A stretch of DNA of 64,000 nt from Nautilus pompilius (taxonomy: Eukaryota; Mollusca; Cephalopoda; Nautilida; Nautilidae). Below are positions 1-10,989 of this stretch, piece by piece. The notes beneath the pieces are model-generated. The model was not told the DNA's origin. It ran no database searches and was given only the letters and a program-made list of their open reading frames with translations. A program made the position numbers and the translations under genes. Location: assembly GCA_018389105.1 (NCBI GenBank), contig JACATO010001768.1:22901-86900 (forward strand), written 5' to 3'. Numbering within the stretch: the stretch's first letter is position 1; every line of letters begins with the position of its first letter.

Positions 1-990
1 AAACGGAGAGAAAGAAAAAGAAAAAAAACAAACAAAACAAACAACAACAATGGCTACGAACCAGCCGTCTTCTAAGCTTTCTTATAGCAGTAATATCCGG
101 GTGGGAAGTTTTAATATCGGATATCTCTTTAGCCGCCGCATAGCAAATAAATCGCATCACGAAGCCATAGGGCGTCGGTTAGTTAGTTGTTGGACTTGAT
201 GTCGTCAATCCAAAATGGCGATGGTGGAGACCGACTGCCCTTCGCGGCTTCGTCCGTTAGGAGTCTGACCAAGAAGGTTAAGGAGGGAGTTGGTGTTAAA
301 GAGTTAAAGAAAGCCAGTTAATGACAGAAGACGGCCGGCCGGCCGGACCATTTCCACCGGTCTAAGAACCCCGCAGATGTCCGTCCCCCTGTCGGGCCTC
401 GCAATAACTGAACGGCCGGAAGTGGAGTTGCGTGAATGGACTCGGTTATCAGTCGGCTCGCAGCTGGAGCTAGCGATAACTGCAGTTTCGTAGAAGTCTG
501 AGGATTTGCCACAGCCTCAGTGGGAGCATCCCAGCGTTGGCAGTGTAATACAATTTAATTTCTAGTAGTAATGAGGTTGAACAGTTATTAAACAGTGAAA
601 TCTTATTCCTCGACCCTTTCTCTTATTTTTTTTTTTAGAAATTATCTTTATAAGTTCATTTAAAAATTATTTTTTTTCCTTCAGTTTTAATATTCTAAAA
701 AAATATTTTTAAATCGAAAAAATATATATCTTTTTTTAACTCCTCGGAACCGTAAAAAGTCTTCTCCGTTTATTTTTAAGCGTCGAAGGCCGATCTCAAT
801 TCACCGAGCCAGGTGACTGGGACGCGAGGCTTCTCCAGTTATTACAGTAGCGGCCAAAAACTATCGACGCCATGTTCTCGTAGGTTCGCGCAGTCGCTCT
901 TGCGAGCGTTCCTGATTCATACTTTAAAAAAAGGAAAAAAATAAATGTTTTTTTTTCTTTCTTAAAACTTTTTTCTATGATTAACTTATC
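1..990. other. Non-coding stretch with A-rich start and T-rich core
   Basis: I recognise no gene here. The first 50 bases are an A-rich run, followed by an ATG at 51 in a fair context (ACAATGG) that opens only about 49 codons. Bases 615-745 are poly-T/poly-A rich. The middle (180-540) has ordinary mixed composition with CpG and resembles nothing I know. Confidence 0.5.
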
Positions 991-991
991 G

Positions 992-1041
992 TTTATTATT
1001 ATTATTATTATTATTATTATATTATTATTATTATTATTATA
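992..1041. repeat. (ATT)n microsatellite
   Basis: An almost pure ATT run with one single-base interruption. It is the first of about a dozen TAA/TTA runs in the window. Confidence 0.95.
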
Positions 1042-1235
1042 TTTTTAAAGATATTTTTATACGAACACAGCGCTCGTTCGACTCGTCATCCGCCAGAAAA
1101 GGTTGACACGGTACCATCCGGCTCAGAACGAGTCGTGGCCGTTGGTGCCAGACACTGCGACGTTCTTTCCTCCGCCACCCGGCCGACGGCAGAAATGATA
1201 GAAAATTGAATAGAATCGATTTTTCTTTTCTTCTC

Positions 1236-1690
1236 CTTCTCTCTCTCTCTCTCTGTGGTGATGTCCATCTCTCTCTCTCTCTCCATCTCTCTCTGTAGTG
1301 ATGTCATCTTTCTCTCCTCCCCCCCCTCTCTCTCTCTCTCCCCATCTCTGTCTGTAGTGATGTCATCTCTCTCCATCTCTCTCTTTAGTGACGTCATCTC
1401 TCACTCTCTTTCTCTCCATCTCTCTCTCTCCATCTCTGTAGTGACGTCATCTCACTCTGTAGTTACATCATCATCGTCTCTCTCATCTCTCGCTGTAGTG
1501 ACGTCATCTCTCACTCTCTTTCTCTCCATCTCTCTCTCTCACATCTCTCTCTGTAGTGACGTCATCTCTCATTCTCTTTCTCTCCATCTCTCTCTGTAGT
1601 GACGTCATCTCTCTCTCTTTCTCTCCATCTCTCTCTCTGTAGTGACGTCATCTCTCACTCTCTTTCTCTCCATCTCTCTCTCTCTCTCCC
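1236..1690. repeat. CT-rich minisatellite with TGACGTCA units
   Basis: Tandem units of roughly 42-57 bp built from CT dinucleotides around a core GTAGTGACGTCATCTCTC. About nine units are visible. The first three carry GTGATGTC and the later six carry the full palindrome TGACGTCA. Unit length varies by expansion of the CT and TCTTTCTCTCCAT parts. Apparent reading frames (Ser/Leu rich on plus, Arg/Glu rich on minus) are just the repeat translated. The octamer matches the CRE/ATF consensus. Confidence 0.9.
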
Positions 1691-1699
1691 CCTCCTCCT

Positions 1700-2800
1700 C
1701 CCGTCTGGAAACCTAAACTATTTGATCAGCCGGGTCCGCGCCAGGGACCAGCTCCTCGCGTTGTTTGACTTAGCTCTTTCCCTAACAGTTCCACGTTTCT
1801 TTTCGCACTTCAGGATCAATTGACCAAAATTGGATTTCATGGTAACTGTAACCCTTTACAATCGGTGGTGGAGGTTGGAGGGCGAGGGCAAAAACACGTG
1901 ACAACGAACGAGCGTTGCTTCACAGGCGATTAGACACTGTCAGCGAGAAAGTAAATCTCGTCACTCGACGGCAAGACGACGTCGCGCCCGCCCTCTCGCG
2001 TCAGTTTCGGTCACATTTCCAAGGGAGAGTATGAAAAGTTTTTTATCTGGTCTCAACCCCCCTCGGCCCCCTCGCTAATTAGTCGATTCGAACCTATCCT
2101 CCATGGCATAATCCTTGTTTCGCGCTCATTAGATTAAGAGAAAATTCTAAACCTAATTAAATAAATAAATAGCCGCGTTTATTTTAATTTTTTTTTTTAA
2201 AAATCCCTAACTGCTTTTAATTGCTTTAAACACGCTTTTCTTTTAAAATAATTGTATCCTCCCTGTCTAACGTAGAATAGAGAGCGCAGTACAGCATCTA
2301 TAATAATAGTACGTACGGTCTGTTGTATACTGTCGTATTGGACTTAATTAAGTCGCGTCTGTTGTCTTGTCTCCCCGCCCCACTGGCATTGCACTGCTTT
2401 TGCCTCGTATTTCACCGCATTAAATTCTTCTTCATCGTAATATCTCCGCGCAAGCTATTGCGGTGTAAACCATGGCACGCGTTCTGTCCTTAATATTAGT
2501 TAGTGGGTAGAGGCTTCTGCCCACACCATAAACAGAACTCGCACATCCAGTCGCGTGTCATTTGGGAACGGTCATTTCTATTGTACTCGTCGATTCAATT
2601 AGATCCCATTGCATCATATCGTTTTTTGTTGTTGCTGTTGTTTTCTTTTCCGTTCTGTTGCAGTGTCTGCCTCGCACCGACCCAGTAGAGATGAGTAAAG
2701 TCGATCTGCGCACGACAAAAGCGTGGGCTTTAGATGGCATTTGCTGGCACATTAAAGTAGTTTTCAATTTGTGTTCTGCTATAAAATAGCGCCATTGATA
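1700..2800. other. Unassigned non-coding stretch
   Basis: Mixed-composition DNA with short poly-T runs (about 2185-2200) and no recognisable gene or mobile element. The overlapping short frames at 2503-2900 on both strands have no family resemblance and run into the following microsatellite. Confidence 0.4.
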
Positions 2801-2807
2801 AAAAGAA

Positions 2808-2858
<51 letters not shown>

Positions 2859-2879
2859 TAACAAGAAGAAGAAGAAGAA
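2808..2879. repeat. (AAT)n followed by (AAG)n
   Basis: Compound microsatellite: about 45 bp of AAT units, a short AATAATAAC bridge, then five GAA units. Confidence 0.95.
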
Positions 2880-2959
2880 CCGATGAAAATACACCGCATA
2901 TTAAAGTCAAACGATTCTCTCTAAAGCCAGTGAGAAGTAATATATCAATAAGCTAAATA

Positions 2960-3215
2960 ACATTAAACGGAGTTTATCCGATATTTTCTGACAGCATAGG
3001 TAAGTAAAGTCCATGTTTACATGATACTTAATAATAAGGGGAATCCCTTATATTTTCTGATAATATGGGTAGGAAAATTCCATCTCTACATGACATCTAA
3101 AGACATTATGGATAGCTGACATTTAATAAAAAACGGACTTTACATGAAATTACGGATAATTTAAGGCGATAAATTTCTTCTTTACTTGGCATTTACTTAT
3201 AAATGGTCACTAACA
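2960..3215. repeat. Degenerate tandem repeat of about 60-65 bp
   Basis: Three to four imperfect copies share the order TATTTTCTGA - ATA(T)GGTA - CCATCTTTACATGA - TAATAAGG. Clear anchors are TATTTTCTGACAGCATAGG and TATTTTCTGATAATATGGG, followed by CCATGTTTACATGATA, CCATCTCTACATGACA and GGACTTTACATGAAAT. The copies are strongly diverged, so this is an old array. Confidence 0.55.
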
Positions 3216-3645
3216 GTTTTAAGCCTTGTTTCTGTCTAGTGCGCAACGCGGGCTTAATGTGGCAGCGTCTGGAAACGTGACAAATTATTTATTAGCTGAT
3301 AATTAACACAATGATTATGCATTACAAGGCCGTAGTTTCTCTCTCTCTCTCTCAAGTCGCAAGGCCCGGCGAGGCCACGGCGGTGAATTCCTAGGTTGCC
3401 CATGTTGCACCGTTGCATTGTGGGAACGTCTATACTCAACATCGGCGGCTAGAAACCAAAGTCCTATGTCGTCTGCCGCCACCCCGGACTATTTCCGCTT
3501 TATTATTCGTCTCTGTTTATGCGTCGATGCTGTTGCGCCCGAGGGGCACCCCGGCTTTTCTGGGCATACACTTTAGTGGTTTCCATACAAGGGAGAAGAG
3601 CTGTGGGCTGAGGGATAATGCACTGATTTCTTAAAGAGTTGGCGG

Positions 3646-3677
3646 TGTGGTGTGTGTGTGTGTGTGTGCGCGCGCGC
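3646..3677. repeat. (TG)n-(CG)n tract
   Basis: GTGTGG then TG repeats running directly into GCGCGCGCGCC. From about 3651 the tract alternates purine and pyrimidine, a form prone to Z-DNA. Confidence 0.8.
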
Positions 3678-3789
3678 CAGCCTGATCGGGCGGACTAATA
3701 CGACCTGGTGAACGGGCCGCACATCCGCCACACTCCGCTCTTCCTCCTCCGAGGATCAATCTCCCGGTTCAGCTCAGTCCTTCTCACGA

Positions 3790-3794
3790 GAGAG

Positions 3795-3825
<31 letters not shown>

Positions 3826-3828
3826 CGG
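3790..3828. repeat. (GA)n microsatellite
   Basis: GAGA repeats interrupted by GGAGAG, followed by a run of nine Gs at about 3833-3841. Confidence 0.9.
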
Positions 3829-3899
3829 AGGTGGGGGGGGGTTGTGAAATTTCTGATCACCAAACACGAATTGATTGCCAGCCACCAATGTAAGAGGAT

Positions 3900-4500
3900 A
3901 CCGCTCGCCGAACGGTCCGCCGTGGCGCGCTCTTGTCACGAATAATGGATGTTAGTCAGCTCCGACATCCGCCATGAGCGATGTCCTTCCGAGAAGACAA
4001 TTAGGATAATGTAGGAGGCGAAAACAAATCTCTCCCAAAGAAGTAGTTGAATTTACGACCGTGTAACGTAATATTTGCCGACCAGCAATAAGACGGCGCG
4101 TTCGATTTGTGCTCCAACATCGATGGTTTCCTAAAGCACACATACATGCTCACGTATCTGTCTACACAATAAACCTCAATGAAATAGATGAGTATCAATC
4201 TTACTCTTCATTCATTTAAATTGTTTTATTTGAATATCTAACATCTACCTATTAGATTAATTCGAGAGAACCTATCTTCTATTTATCCTGGGTTTAGCCT
4301 ACTGTCAGGTGTATTAGTTACTGGGAAAAAATATATACATATATAATGGTAGTTTAAGGAACATTCTAAGACACCTAGCTGAAGCCCGAGGTCATATCCG
4401 ACAGGGTTTTATTTACACGTGTCTAATATCTGATTTAGATCTCCATATTTCAGGTATCGGGGTGTATATATCGGACGACTAGGTGGGAAGATAAACAGTG
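3900..4500. other. Unassigned non-coding stretch
   Basis: AT-rich, mixed-composition DNA. Short minus-strand frames at 3952-4198 overlap each other and show no known family features. Confidence 0.4.
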
Positions 4501-4905
4501 AGCACTATCCACGATGCCGGAAGCCGATTGCGGTCGTGTCAGAGTGAGGCTCGACTCGGCGACAGATCGCCCGGCTTCTCGACAATTCTCGTAGATCTGC
4601 GGCCTACGTTATCGCCAAGTTCGCCTGTGCGTGTGCCGATGACAGGTACACCTGGAAATGCCCGATAGGACCCTCGATCACTGCAGTTTCTGGTTTCAGC
4701 TATTCACGTTTAGGAAGGAAGGAGCTCTCATCCGGGCTTGGAGAAGACCTAACGAGAAACAAGCGTGGATCCGGTGAAAAGACGGAATTGGTGTTTGTCG
4801 AAGGAGATTTTAATTCCGACGGGTACATTTCCTTTTTATCCCTGTCCCCAACTATCGTCCAAAAGACACACATACTTGACACCTATATAACTCGCCTTTC
4901 GTGTG
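4500..4905 (+). pseudogene. Decayed Tc1/mariner-type transposase fragment
   Basis: Two blocks of Tc1-like DDE transposase sequence can be read. In frame 2, 4694-4774 gives FQLFTFRKEGALIRAWRRPN, matching the family block (S)RFQLF..DGRVRVWRRPGE that follows the first catalytic Asp region; the frame ends at TGA 4775. In frame 3, from 4779, KTELVFVEGDFNSDGYIS matches the family block RT(E/D)LVF(V/I)DGNLN..RYID. The part that normally lies between them (the CCV...GGGSVMVWGGI segment) is missing. Weaker resemblance to R-rich sequence upstream (RYRQVRLCVCR, then a stop) suggests the remnant begins near 4560. Stops, a frameshift and an internal deletion show it is dead. The third catalytic block was not found downstream. 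Family assignment rests on remembered consensus; no search was run. Confidence 0.65.
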
Positions 4906-5000
4906 ATCATAGATAAAATAGAGGGGAATTAAGGCATTCGGATTCTTTCCTGGGTACCAGACAGTCTTGATACGAGCCCGGCCGATCACGAGCGCACAGA
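4890..5000 (-). repeat. Dispersed repeat, YPGK.PNALIPL copy 1
   Basis: Read on the minus strand, about 4922-4976 resembles 62131-62176 on the plus strand over about 46 bp. Both translate in one frame to YPGK(N/K)PNALIPL, and most differences within that segment fall at third codon positions. It lies directly beside the decayed Tc1 remnant but on the opposite strand. I do not recognise the family; it could be a fragment of an old mobile-element protein or a conserved non-coding repeat. Confidence 0.45.
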
Positions 5001-5029
5001 CCGTCAGTTGAGAGCAATCCTTCTGAATC

Positions 5030-6255
5030 TCGCTGTATGGTAAGATTAAAAGACATTTCCGCGCAGATATGGAAGAACCTGGGTCGGAACGTAATGCAAA
5101 ATTCTGCATAGAGATTAGTTACGCTTCGGGAGGTAGCTCGACTACGTAGTAACTTATGGAATTCCACTCTACTTCTCTTTATTTGGCGTTTTCCGGATGA
5201 AATCATTACACTGTAAATTACAACTTCACTCCACTTGTCCCGTAACCCACAGGTCGTTGGTGGGGTGGGTAGCGGCAGGGGGCGCCTCGAGAGGCGCGTC
5301 TGGGGCATTTTACAACATGGCGGAGCACGTCCCCCTCCAGGCCGAGAGTCAGGGTGAATGTCCAGCGCCCCCGCAGCTGTTTCGAACTTTGGGCCCTCAT
5401 CAGCAGCACTTACCTCCGATCCCACCATGCCAGCGATCCGTGTTTGGGGGCTGGAGCTCCGTGGAGGGGGTCACGTGTCTGGTCCGCTGTTTTGTTTCGC
5501 CTATTGTCTTCGTAGTGAAATCATAACATTTTTGTTCAGACCTAGGTTTACCGTCAGTTTCTTCGGTATTTATCGTGAATTATCTAGAAGCACCTGGACA
5601 CCAAGAACACTAAAGTGTGAACAGAACCGTGAACGTAAATTTAAAAAAAAAAAAAAACTACTGCGATATTTTTTTTGTTTCTCTTCAAGTCATTTTTCGT
5701 AATGACGTCACGATGTGATTAAGACCACGTGACGCTGACCGCTCATTCCTTTTATAAAATTGTGCCTTGGCGTTGACCATGATTATCCTCAAGCATCCAT
5801 GACTCCGATGCGATACTGAATTGATAAGAAAAATAGTTTCCATTTTTCCCTTCAGGCGCTGACTAAGAACTAATCCAACCCAAGAGACAAGAGAGAGCTA
5901 CATAGATGCAGAGTGCGCCTCCATTTTTGTAAGAAATGCACCGTTTTGCTCTTTGCATAATCTCTTCCACATCTCGCAGTTCCAGGATAAAAGCGTTTAA
6001 GGTTTCCTCGAGTCCTTGTTTACTGTGATCTTACAGGGACGGGCGTGAACCCAGTTGCCCAAAGCAGCTTTTCTTGAAAATCTCTCCCCCCCCCCCCGGC
6101 CAGGAGCTTTCGTCCAATCCAGTCTTGTCTGTTTTTGTTATTGTTGTTTTAGCTCATTACTTTCATTACGCTTGTCCACAATGTTATAATAAAACGATAG
6201 GGAAAGGGTTAAGGTTACAGATGGAATTCCTGGTCAGGGTAAAGAAACTTGCTTA
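5030..6255. other. Unassigned non-coding stretch with CpG-containing segment
   Basis: Bases 5230-5480 are GC-richer with an ACAACATGGCGG motif at 5315-5326 (YY1-like) and GGCAGGGGGCGCC at 5276-5288. Several overlapping frames exist on both strands here but none resembles a known protein. An isolated TGACGTCA lies at 5703-5710. Homopolymers: A at 5643-5657, C at 6086-6097. Confidence 0.4.
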
Positions 6256-6257
6256 TT

Positions 6258-6420
6258 GTTTAGGTTTAGGTGTAACTTTACGATTTAAGTTAGATTTATA
6301 GTTATAACGTAGAGTGAGGATTAGAGTTAGGGGTCACGGTTAGGTTTAAGTATAGGGTTAGGGGTCAAGGCTAGTTTTAGGTGTAGGATTAGCGTTAGAT
6401 TTAGAAGGTTACAGGTTATA
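6258..6420 (+). repeat. Degenerate TTAGGG-like tract
   Basis: A run of variants of GTTAGGG/TTTAGG: TTTAGGTTTAGG, GAGTTAGGGGTCACGGTTAGG, AGGGTTAGGGGTCAAGG, TTTTAGGTGTAGG. The same strand bias holds throughout. It looks like an eroded telomere-type or GGTTAG simple repeat; no stretch is a clean (TTAGGG)n. Confidence 0.6.
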
Positions 6421-6429
6421 GTCAATTTT

Positions 6430-7620
6430 AAATTTATGGAAGGGCTAAGTGAGACAGTAAAGCAGAGATGTTGGGCATACATTGGGGATGGGAAAGAATT
6501 GGTACTGAGCAGCGGTAATGACGGGATCCAGAAGGTGGGAGGAAAGTGGGTCGATCAGCAACTACATGGGGGACGGACGGTGGGATGGAGAGAGAGAGAG
6601 AGAGAGATGAGGGGTTGGGGGAGGGTTTGTACGTCGTACACTCAGAAAAGAGCTGTGGACAGTGAAAAACGAAACTGGAAAAAAGTGCATTGTAGCTCTG
6701 TGTACCAGAGGGCGCTGTTTAGGGAACAACTTGCTTCAAGCGGAAACGATGTACATTGGATGCAGGATAATTGTAAACGTTGACTTTTTAGCTGCTTCTG
6801 AACAAAATTTCTGTATTTAAGATTTTTTGGTGGCAGTTCTTTCGTCAGCGTCTTTAATATTAAAAATGGGAAGCAACTCTTGTACAATGGATCAGTAAAC
6901 GACCACCGAGAAAGACTGACAGAAGTCAGTGGCTGACGAATTTTTAGAAACAGTTTTTATCGGTCTAAATTAATAGTGTTGTTAAACAACAGTTTTCATA
7001 AATAAAACTAAAATTATCTATACGTAATGACGACGCTGTCACAATGTGTTTTTTTTATGGTTGAGAGGTTTTTTTATTTTCTTTTGTTAAAAAGGGAAGG
7101 GGAGACCAGAATTGAAAGTAAAGGGGTGTGTTGTAACACAGGCGGTATCTCGTAAATAAGTGCAGGGTTTTGTCAGTATTTATGTCTTATGGAAAGGCTT
7201 TACCCAGCACATTTCTTACGGGAGTTAATCAGAAGGAAGCCATTGTTGATCCTGGTTTTTCCTAAAAATAAAATTACTTTCGGTAAGAATTTCATGTCTT
7301 TAGTTTTTCCCCGTTTTATTCTTCCTCTGTCCACAATATTACATTTCTAATAATTCAGCTGCATTATTTTTTAGATGTTAGACGCCGCTTACTCCCCTTG
7401 CCGAGCTCTCCTATAAAGATTTCTGCCCGTTCCCTGAACACGCCGTATTAACGTCTCCGTGTTACCTTTCGAGTCATAGCTGTCTGCCTACGACACAGTG
7501 TAAGATCTTCCCGAGGGGGTTACCAGGTGTAGTATTAATTACGGTTAAAAGAAAGAAATACCAGCCGCTCGTATGGACATAGACTAAAACAGAAAGAGGA
7601 AAGACAACTCGTGATGCAAT
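6430..7620. other. Unassigned non-coding stretch
   Basis: Contains a short GAGA run (6590-6607) and a CTCF-like core at 6702-6715 (GTACCAGAGGGCGC, two mismatches to the consensus). A 115-codon frame at 6436-6783 includes the GAGA run and resembles no family. Confidence 0.4.
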
Positions 7621-7627
7621 GCTATGA

Positions 7628-7915
7628 GCTTACATGGAGTATCATCAAACGACCGTACCGTTAGATCCGTCGCGAGAGTACCTATGGTATTTGTCGTGCT
7701 ACTTTAAGCCGATATGTCAAAAAGAGCCAGTTTGGCTGATGAGATCGGCAGGGCCAAACGGAAACACCCTCCGAGTTGGTTATGCTAGAAACGGACAAGT
7801 GCTCAATAATGAGCTAGAAAATGAAACTATGAAAAAAAAAATTGCGTCAAAGATTGTCTTTGGATTATCCCCTGATGACCTCAAGATATTTACTTTTGAG
7901 CCAGGTAAAAGATAG
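7628..7915 (+). CDS. Possible short coding exon, product unknown
   Basis: The frame opens immediately after TGA 7625-7627, has an ATG at 7634, and runs 93 codons to TAG 7913-7915. Unlike most long frames in the window, it contains no simple repeat apart from a short A run giving KKK, and its amino-acid mix is ordinary, with segments such as EYLWYLSCYF, AGPNGNTLRVGYARNG and SPDDLKIFTFEPGK. The sequence GAGCCAGGTAAAAG at its end fits a splice-donor consensus (CAG/GTAAAA), so it could be an internal exon ending near 7906. No clear pyrimidine tract and acceptor lie just upstream. I recognise no domain. The alternative is a chance ORF or a mobile-element fragment. Confidence 0.22.
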   Translation, partial: AYMEYHQTTVPLDPSREYLWYLSCYFKPICQKEPVWLMRSAGPNGNTLRVGYARNGQVLNNELENETMKKKIASKIVFGLSPDDLKIFTFEPGKR

Positions 7916-7919
7916 AACA

Positions 7920-8790
7920 TTACTCCAACTTCATCAGTTCGGGCACCCGAAGCCACCACTCTGACCCCGCCAGCTGCCAGCTTAAAGCAGGGAAAATGTC
8001 GGAGTTTTACTTGTTAAAGGTTTTAATCCAGTTTGGCGCATGACGAAAAAATCACAGCTTTGTATATAATTCCGGTGTTTACTACTCACCCCCGACCTGG
8101 AGTAAACTGTGACACTTTGACAGAGGGAAACGTTTCGAATTTTTCCGAAGTTGTATATATTATTTCATCATAATAACTGTATGTGATTAGCTGCTTGTTC
8201 TAGTAGCTTTTAATATTTGATGAGCCATAATCTTCCTGTGCATAGTTGAAAAAATACAAGAGATTTGTTTGGAAAAATGTTACAATCATCCCATCCCCCT
8301 CCCTGTCTTCCCCACATCGAAATCTAGTTTAAGCGTACATTACTGTTGTTTGCGATTCGGTTCACTGCTAAATTACCCAGCAGCCCCTCTTGCGTTTTTA
8401 AGTATTTCTAAAGTGAGAGTAGATGTAGGCGTGACATCCGGTAGACTGTATTGAAATATAAATATAACGGAAAAGCCAAGATATTACTCGAAACATATTT
8501 GATATATGCCATTGCGGTAAGGCCTTGCACACAATTATGACGTACAACTGAATTTCTATGCACTCTCATGACGTAACCTTGAACGCCATACGGTATACGA
8601 CATTAATGTGTGTGTGTGTGTGTGTGTTCTCGGGATTCACGTGACATTTCCATTCGCGCGGTTACCACGTACGGTCTCCGAGTTTGTCGTCTAGCTTAGT
8701 AAAGAGATAAGCAGGGTATGTAAAAAATAAATGTTTAAAAAGTTTTAAAAAAAAAAATTTTTTTTTAAAATCAAAATTAAGACGTACTTG
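7920..8790. other. Unassigned AT-rich stretch with (TG)n
   Basis: No gene recognised. A (TG)n run lies at 8607-8627, and poly-A/poly-T runs that could pair lie at 8749-8767. Confidence 0.4.
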
Positions 8791-8808
8791 AATTACTGGT
8801 TTAGATGA

Positions 8809-8870
8809 CGCGCATGCGCGCTGTCGGCGACGAGGTAATCGGCAAGCCTAATGGCGGCTGGCGAGACCAC
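8809..8870 (+). promoter_or_regulatory. NRF1-like palindrome with downstream ATGGCGGC
   Basis: CGCGCATGCGCG at 8809-8820 matches the NRF1 consensus YGCGCAYGCGCR exactly. About 30 bases downstream, AATGGCGGCTGGCG resembles a YY1 site and includes an ATG that opens about 49 codons (MAAGETTPHTSVYTW...) to a stop near 9000. NRF1 plus ATGGCGGC is a typical arrangement in TATA-less animal promoters. Whether transcription starts here cannot be told from sequence. Confidence 0.3.
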
Positions 8871-9044
8871 CCCCCACACTTCCGTTTATACATGGCAGGA
8901 AACCGGCCAAAACCTACCCACGCCAATCATAGTGCTAAATCTATCTAATACGAATCAGACGTGCATTTACCGAAAGAAATCTGAGTGCAATTTAGTTTAA
9001 GCATCTCCCCCATCAACAACATCAACAAACAGCAGAAACTCTCC

Positions 9045-9116
9045 ATCCTCTCTCTCTCTCTCTTCATCCCCCTTCTCTCTCTCTATCTCTCCATCTGTTC
9101 ATCTCTCTCTCTCTCT
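9045..9116. repeat. (CT)n with CATCTGTTCATCTCT unit
   Basis: CT-rich tract containing CTATCTCTCCATCTGTTCAT, the same core unit as the large arrays at 30.58 and 41.13 kb. Confidence 0.85.
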
Positions 9117-9119
9117 TAA

Positions 9120-10985
9120 ATTGTAACTCTAAATAAATAAAATTATATACTTTTATGCCATATTTAATTATTTATCCTCCTAATACATAGATATTTGGCT
9201 GCCTCAGTTTCACTGTACTTTACCCTGCCACACCACAAAAACAAACATTCAGTTCTAACGAAGCGAACAGAACGAAGGCGACAACCACAAACGTCGCCCA
9301 GACAAATGCGAGCGGGAACGGGAGAAGAGGTGGGGGGGGGGAGTAAAGAAGAAAATGAAAGTAGAGGAGTTTTAATCTGTGAGTCTAAAACAGCGATCCA
9401 TCCCAGTCGATTTACCATTCAAACCGTTCTGAATAGAGACTAATCAGGGGAGAAGTAGCATCACTTGTTGCGCCATGTCGGCCTGAGCGATCGATGAAAT
9501 ATGATATCTGTAGAGTGGCTGAAATGAATATCTCATGCTTCAGTGACAGTAATTAGGGCTTCATACAAGGGGATCTTAAGGGATTGTCGGGACCGCTTTG
9601 AAATGCCAGTCTGGAGAGATTTAGGCGCCTCTTGAGACAAGTCATAGAATTTTAAGGAAGTAACACCGAAAGAAAAATGAGAGTTTTTTTTTTTTGCCCT
9701 GAACGATGCGTGAAACTCGGAAGTTAGCGTAGACCGTCATCGCTGACTGTTGTCTGATCAGGAGGGGGCGTTAACAGGTCTGCCACAATGTCCAGATGGT
9801 GGCTAAGAGGAGAGCCTTGATTCTCTTTTTTTTCCTAAGGTGGAAAAAGCGGAAATACATTAAGACACGCGCTACACCGGAAATAGAATTTTTTTAAAAA
9901 AAAAAAAAAAATTGCTTCCTGTTGCAAGACAAAATGAAGTAAAACCTATACTTTAGCAAATACGGATTCCGAATATGTACGGATGGATGGAAAACTCAAT
10001 CTTTTGGAATTGCTTAAGTGAAATATATGTATGATAATAATGATTCATTAATTTCCTCTTCAGCTATCAAAGAAATAAGGGAATCAGAGCTTCCTCGTCT
10101 TCCTTTTTTTTTAATTATAAATTTATTATCTAAATATGCAAGTCGAAATATAGCGTAATTGATTTAATGTTTTTCTGCTTAGGCAAAGAGCTTTCAATAC
10201 TTTTTTCCCTCCCTTTCTTAATTCAGTTAGTTCACTATTTATTTCCGTTTATTCTTAATCAAATAATACTGTGGAAATGCGTTACAAGGGAGATAATTAA
10301 ATTATCTCCCCCCCCAGCGTACATAATGGTATCTAATTCTTTTCGCTTCAAGCAAAACACATTTTATTAGGAGGCTCTCACGGTGTAGTATAAAGTAAGA
10401 TATCAACCAAATATTAACCTAGAAAAAATCATGAGAACAATTTAAACCAACTTCAAAGGCGTCGTAACTCAAAGCGACTAGATATTAAAGATGCTAATTA
10501 ATATAAATGTATCTGTAATCATATTTTTTATCCGCTGATGGCTACCAGTTATCTATTTAGGAACGCAAATAACCTATCCACAAATGAATGTCTTTAATAA
10601 AATAAACATTAAAAATTTGAGAAAAATTACTGATGCTTATTTCAGATTTTTATGCAGTTCCTTGCTATATTAATTTAGCCTCCCACATTAATGTGGGACG
10701 TCTAGGCGGGCAGGAGTTAGCCAGCGTGAAGACAGACGATCCCGAATTGTTTTTCATTTTTCCGAATTTTCGAGCCATAGGACTTTCAAATTGTGGGCAG
10801 CAGCAGCAGGGTTATTGCTAAAGACCTCACCCATTTATCGTGAATCTGTGGCCAATAACATTCCGAAGTTCATCGACGCGAACGTCAGTGCTGCGAGAAG
10901 GCGCCACGCCCAATTCCCGGTGCAACAGGAATAGAGTCAGAAGAACGGACCGTCGGTCATCTTTACCCAATTAGCCACAGAGACC
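9120..10985. other. Unassigned AT-rich stretch
   Basis: No gene recognised. Holds homopolymer runs (T at 9686-9696, A at 9896-9911), short low-complexity A/T patches, and a balanced-composition stretch from 10640 to 10980. Confidence 0.4.
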
Positions 10986-10989
10986 ACGG

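Noticed and set aside
51..200. ATG with ACAATGG context opening about 49 codons
   Set aside because: Short, at the window edge, preceded by a simple A-rich run, and no recognisable product.
4907..5428. 173-codon minus frame
   Set aside because: No domain, overlaps other equally long frames on both strands, and its C-terminal end lies in the dispersed repeat.
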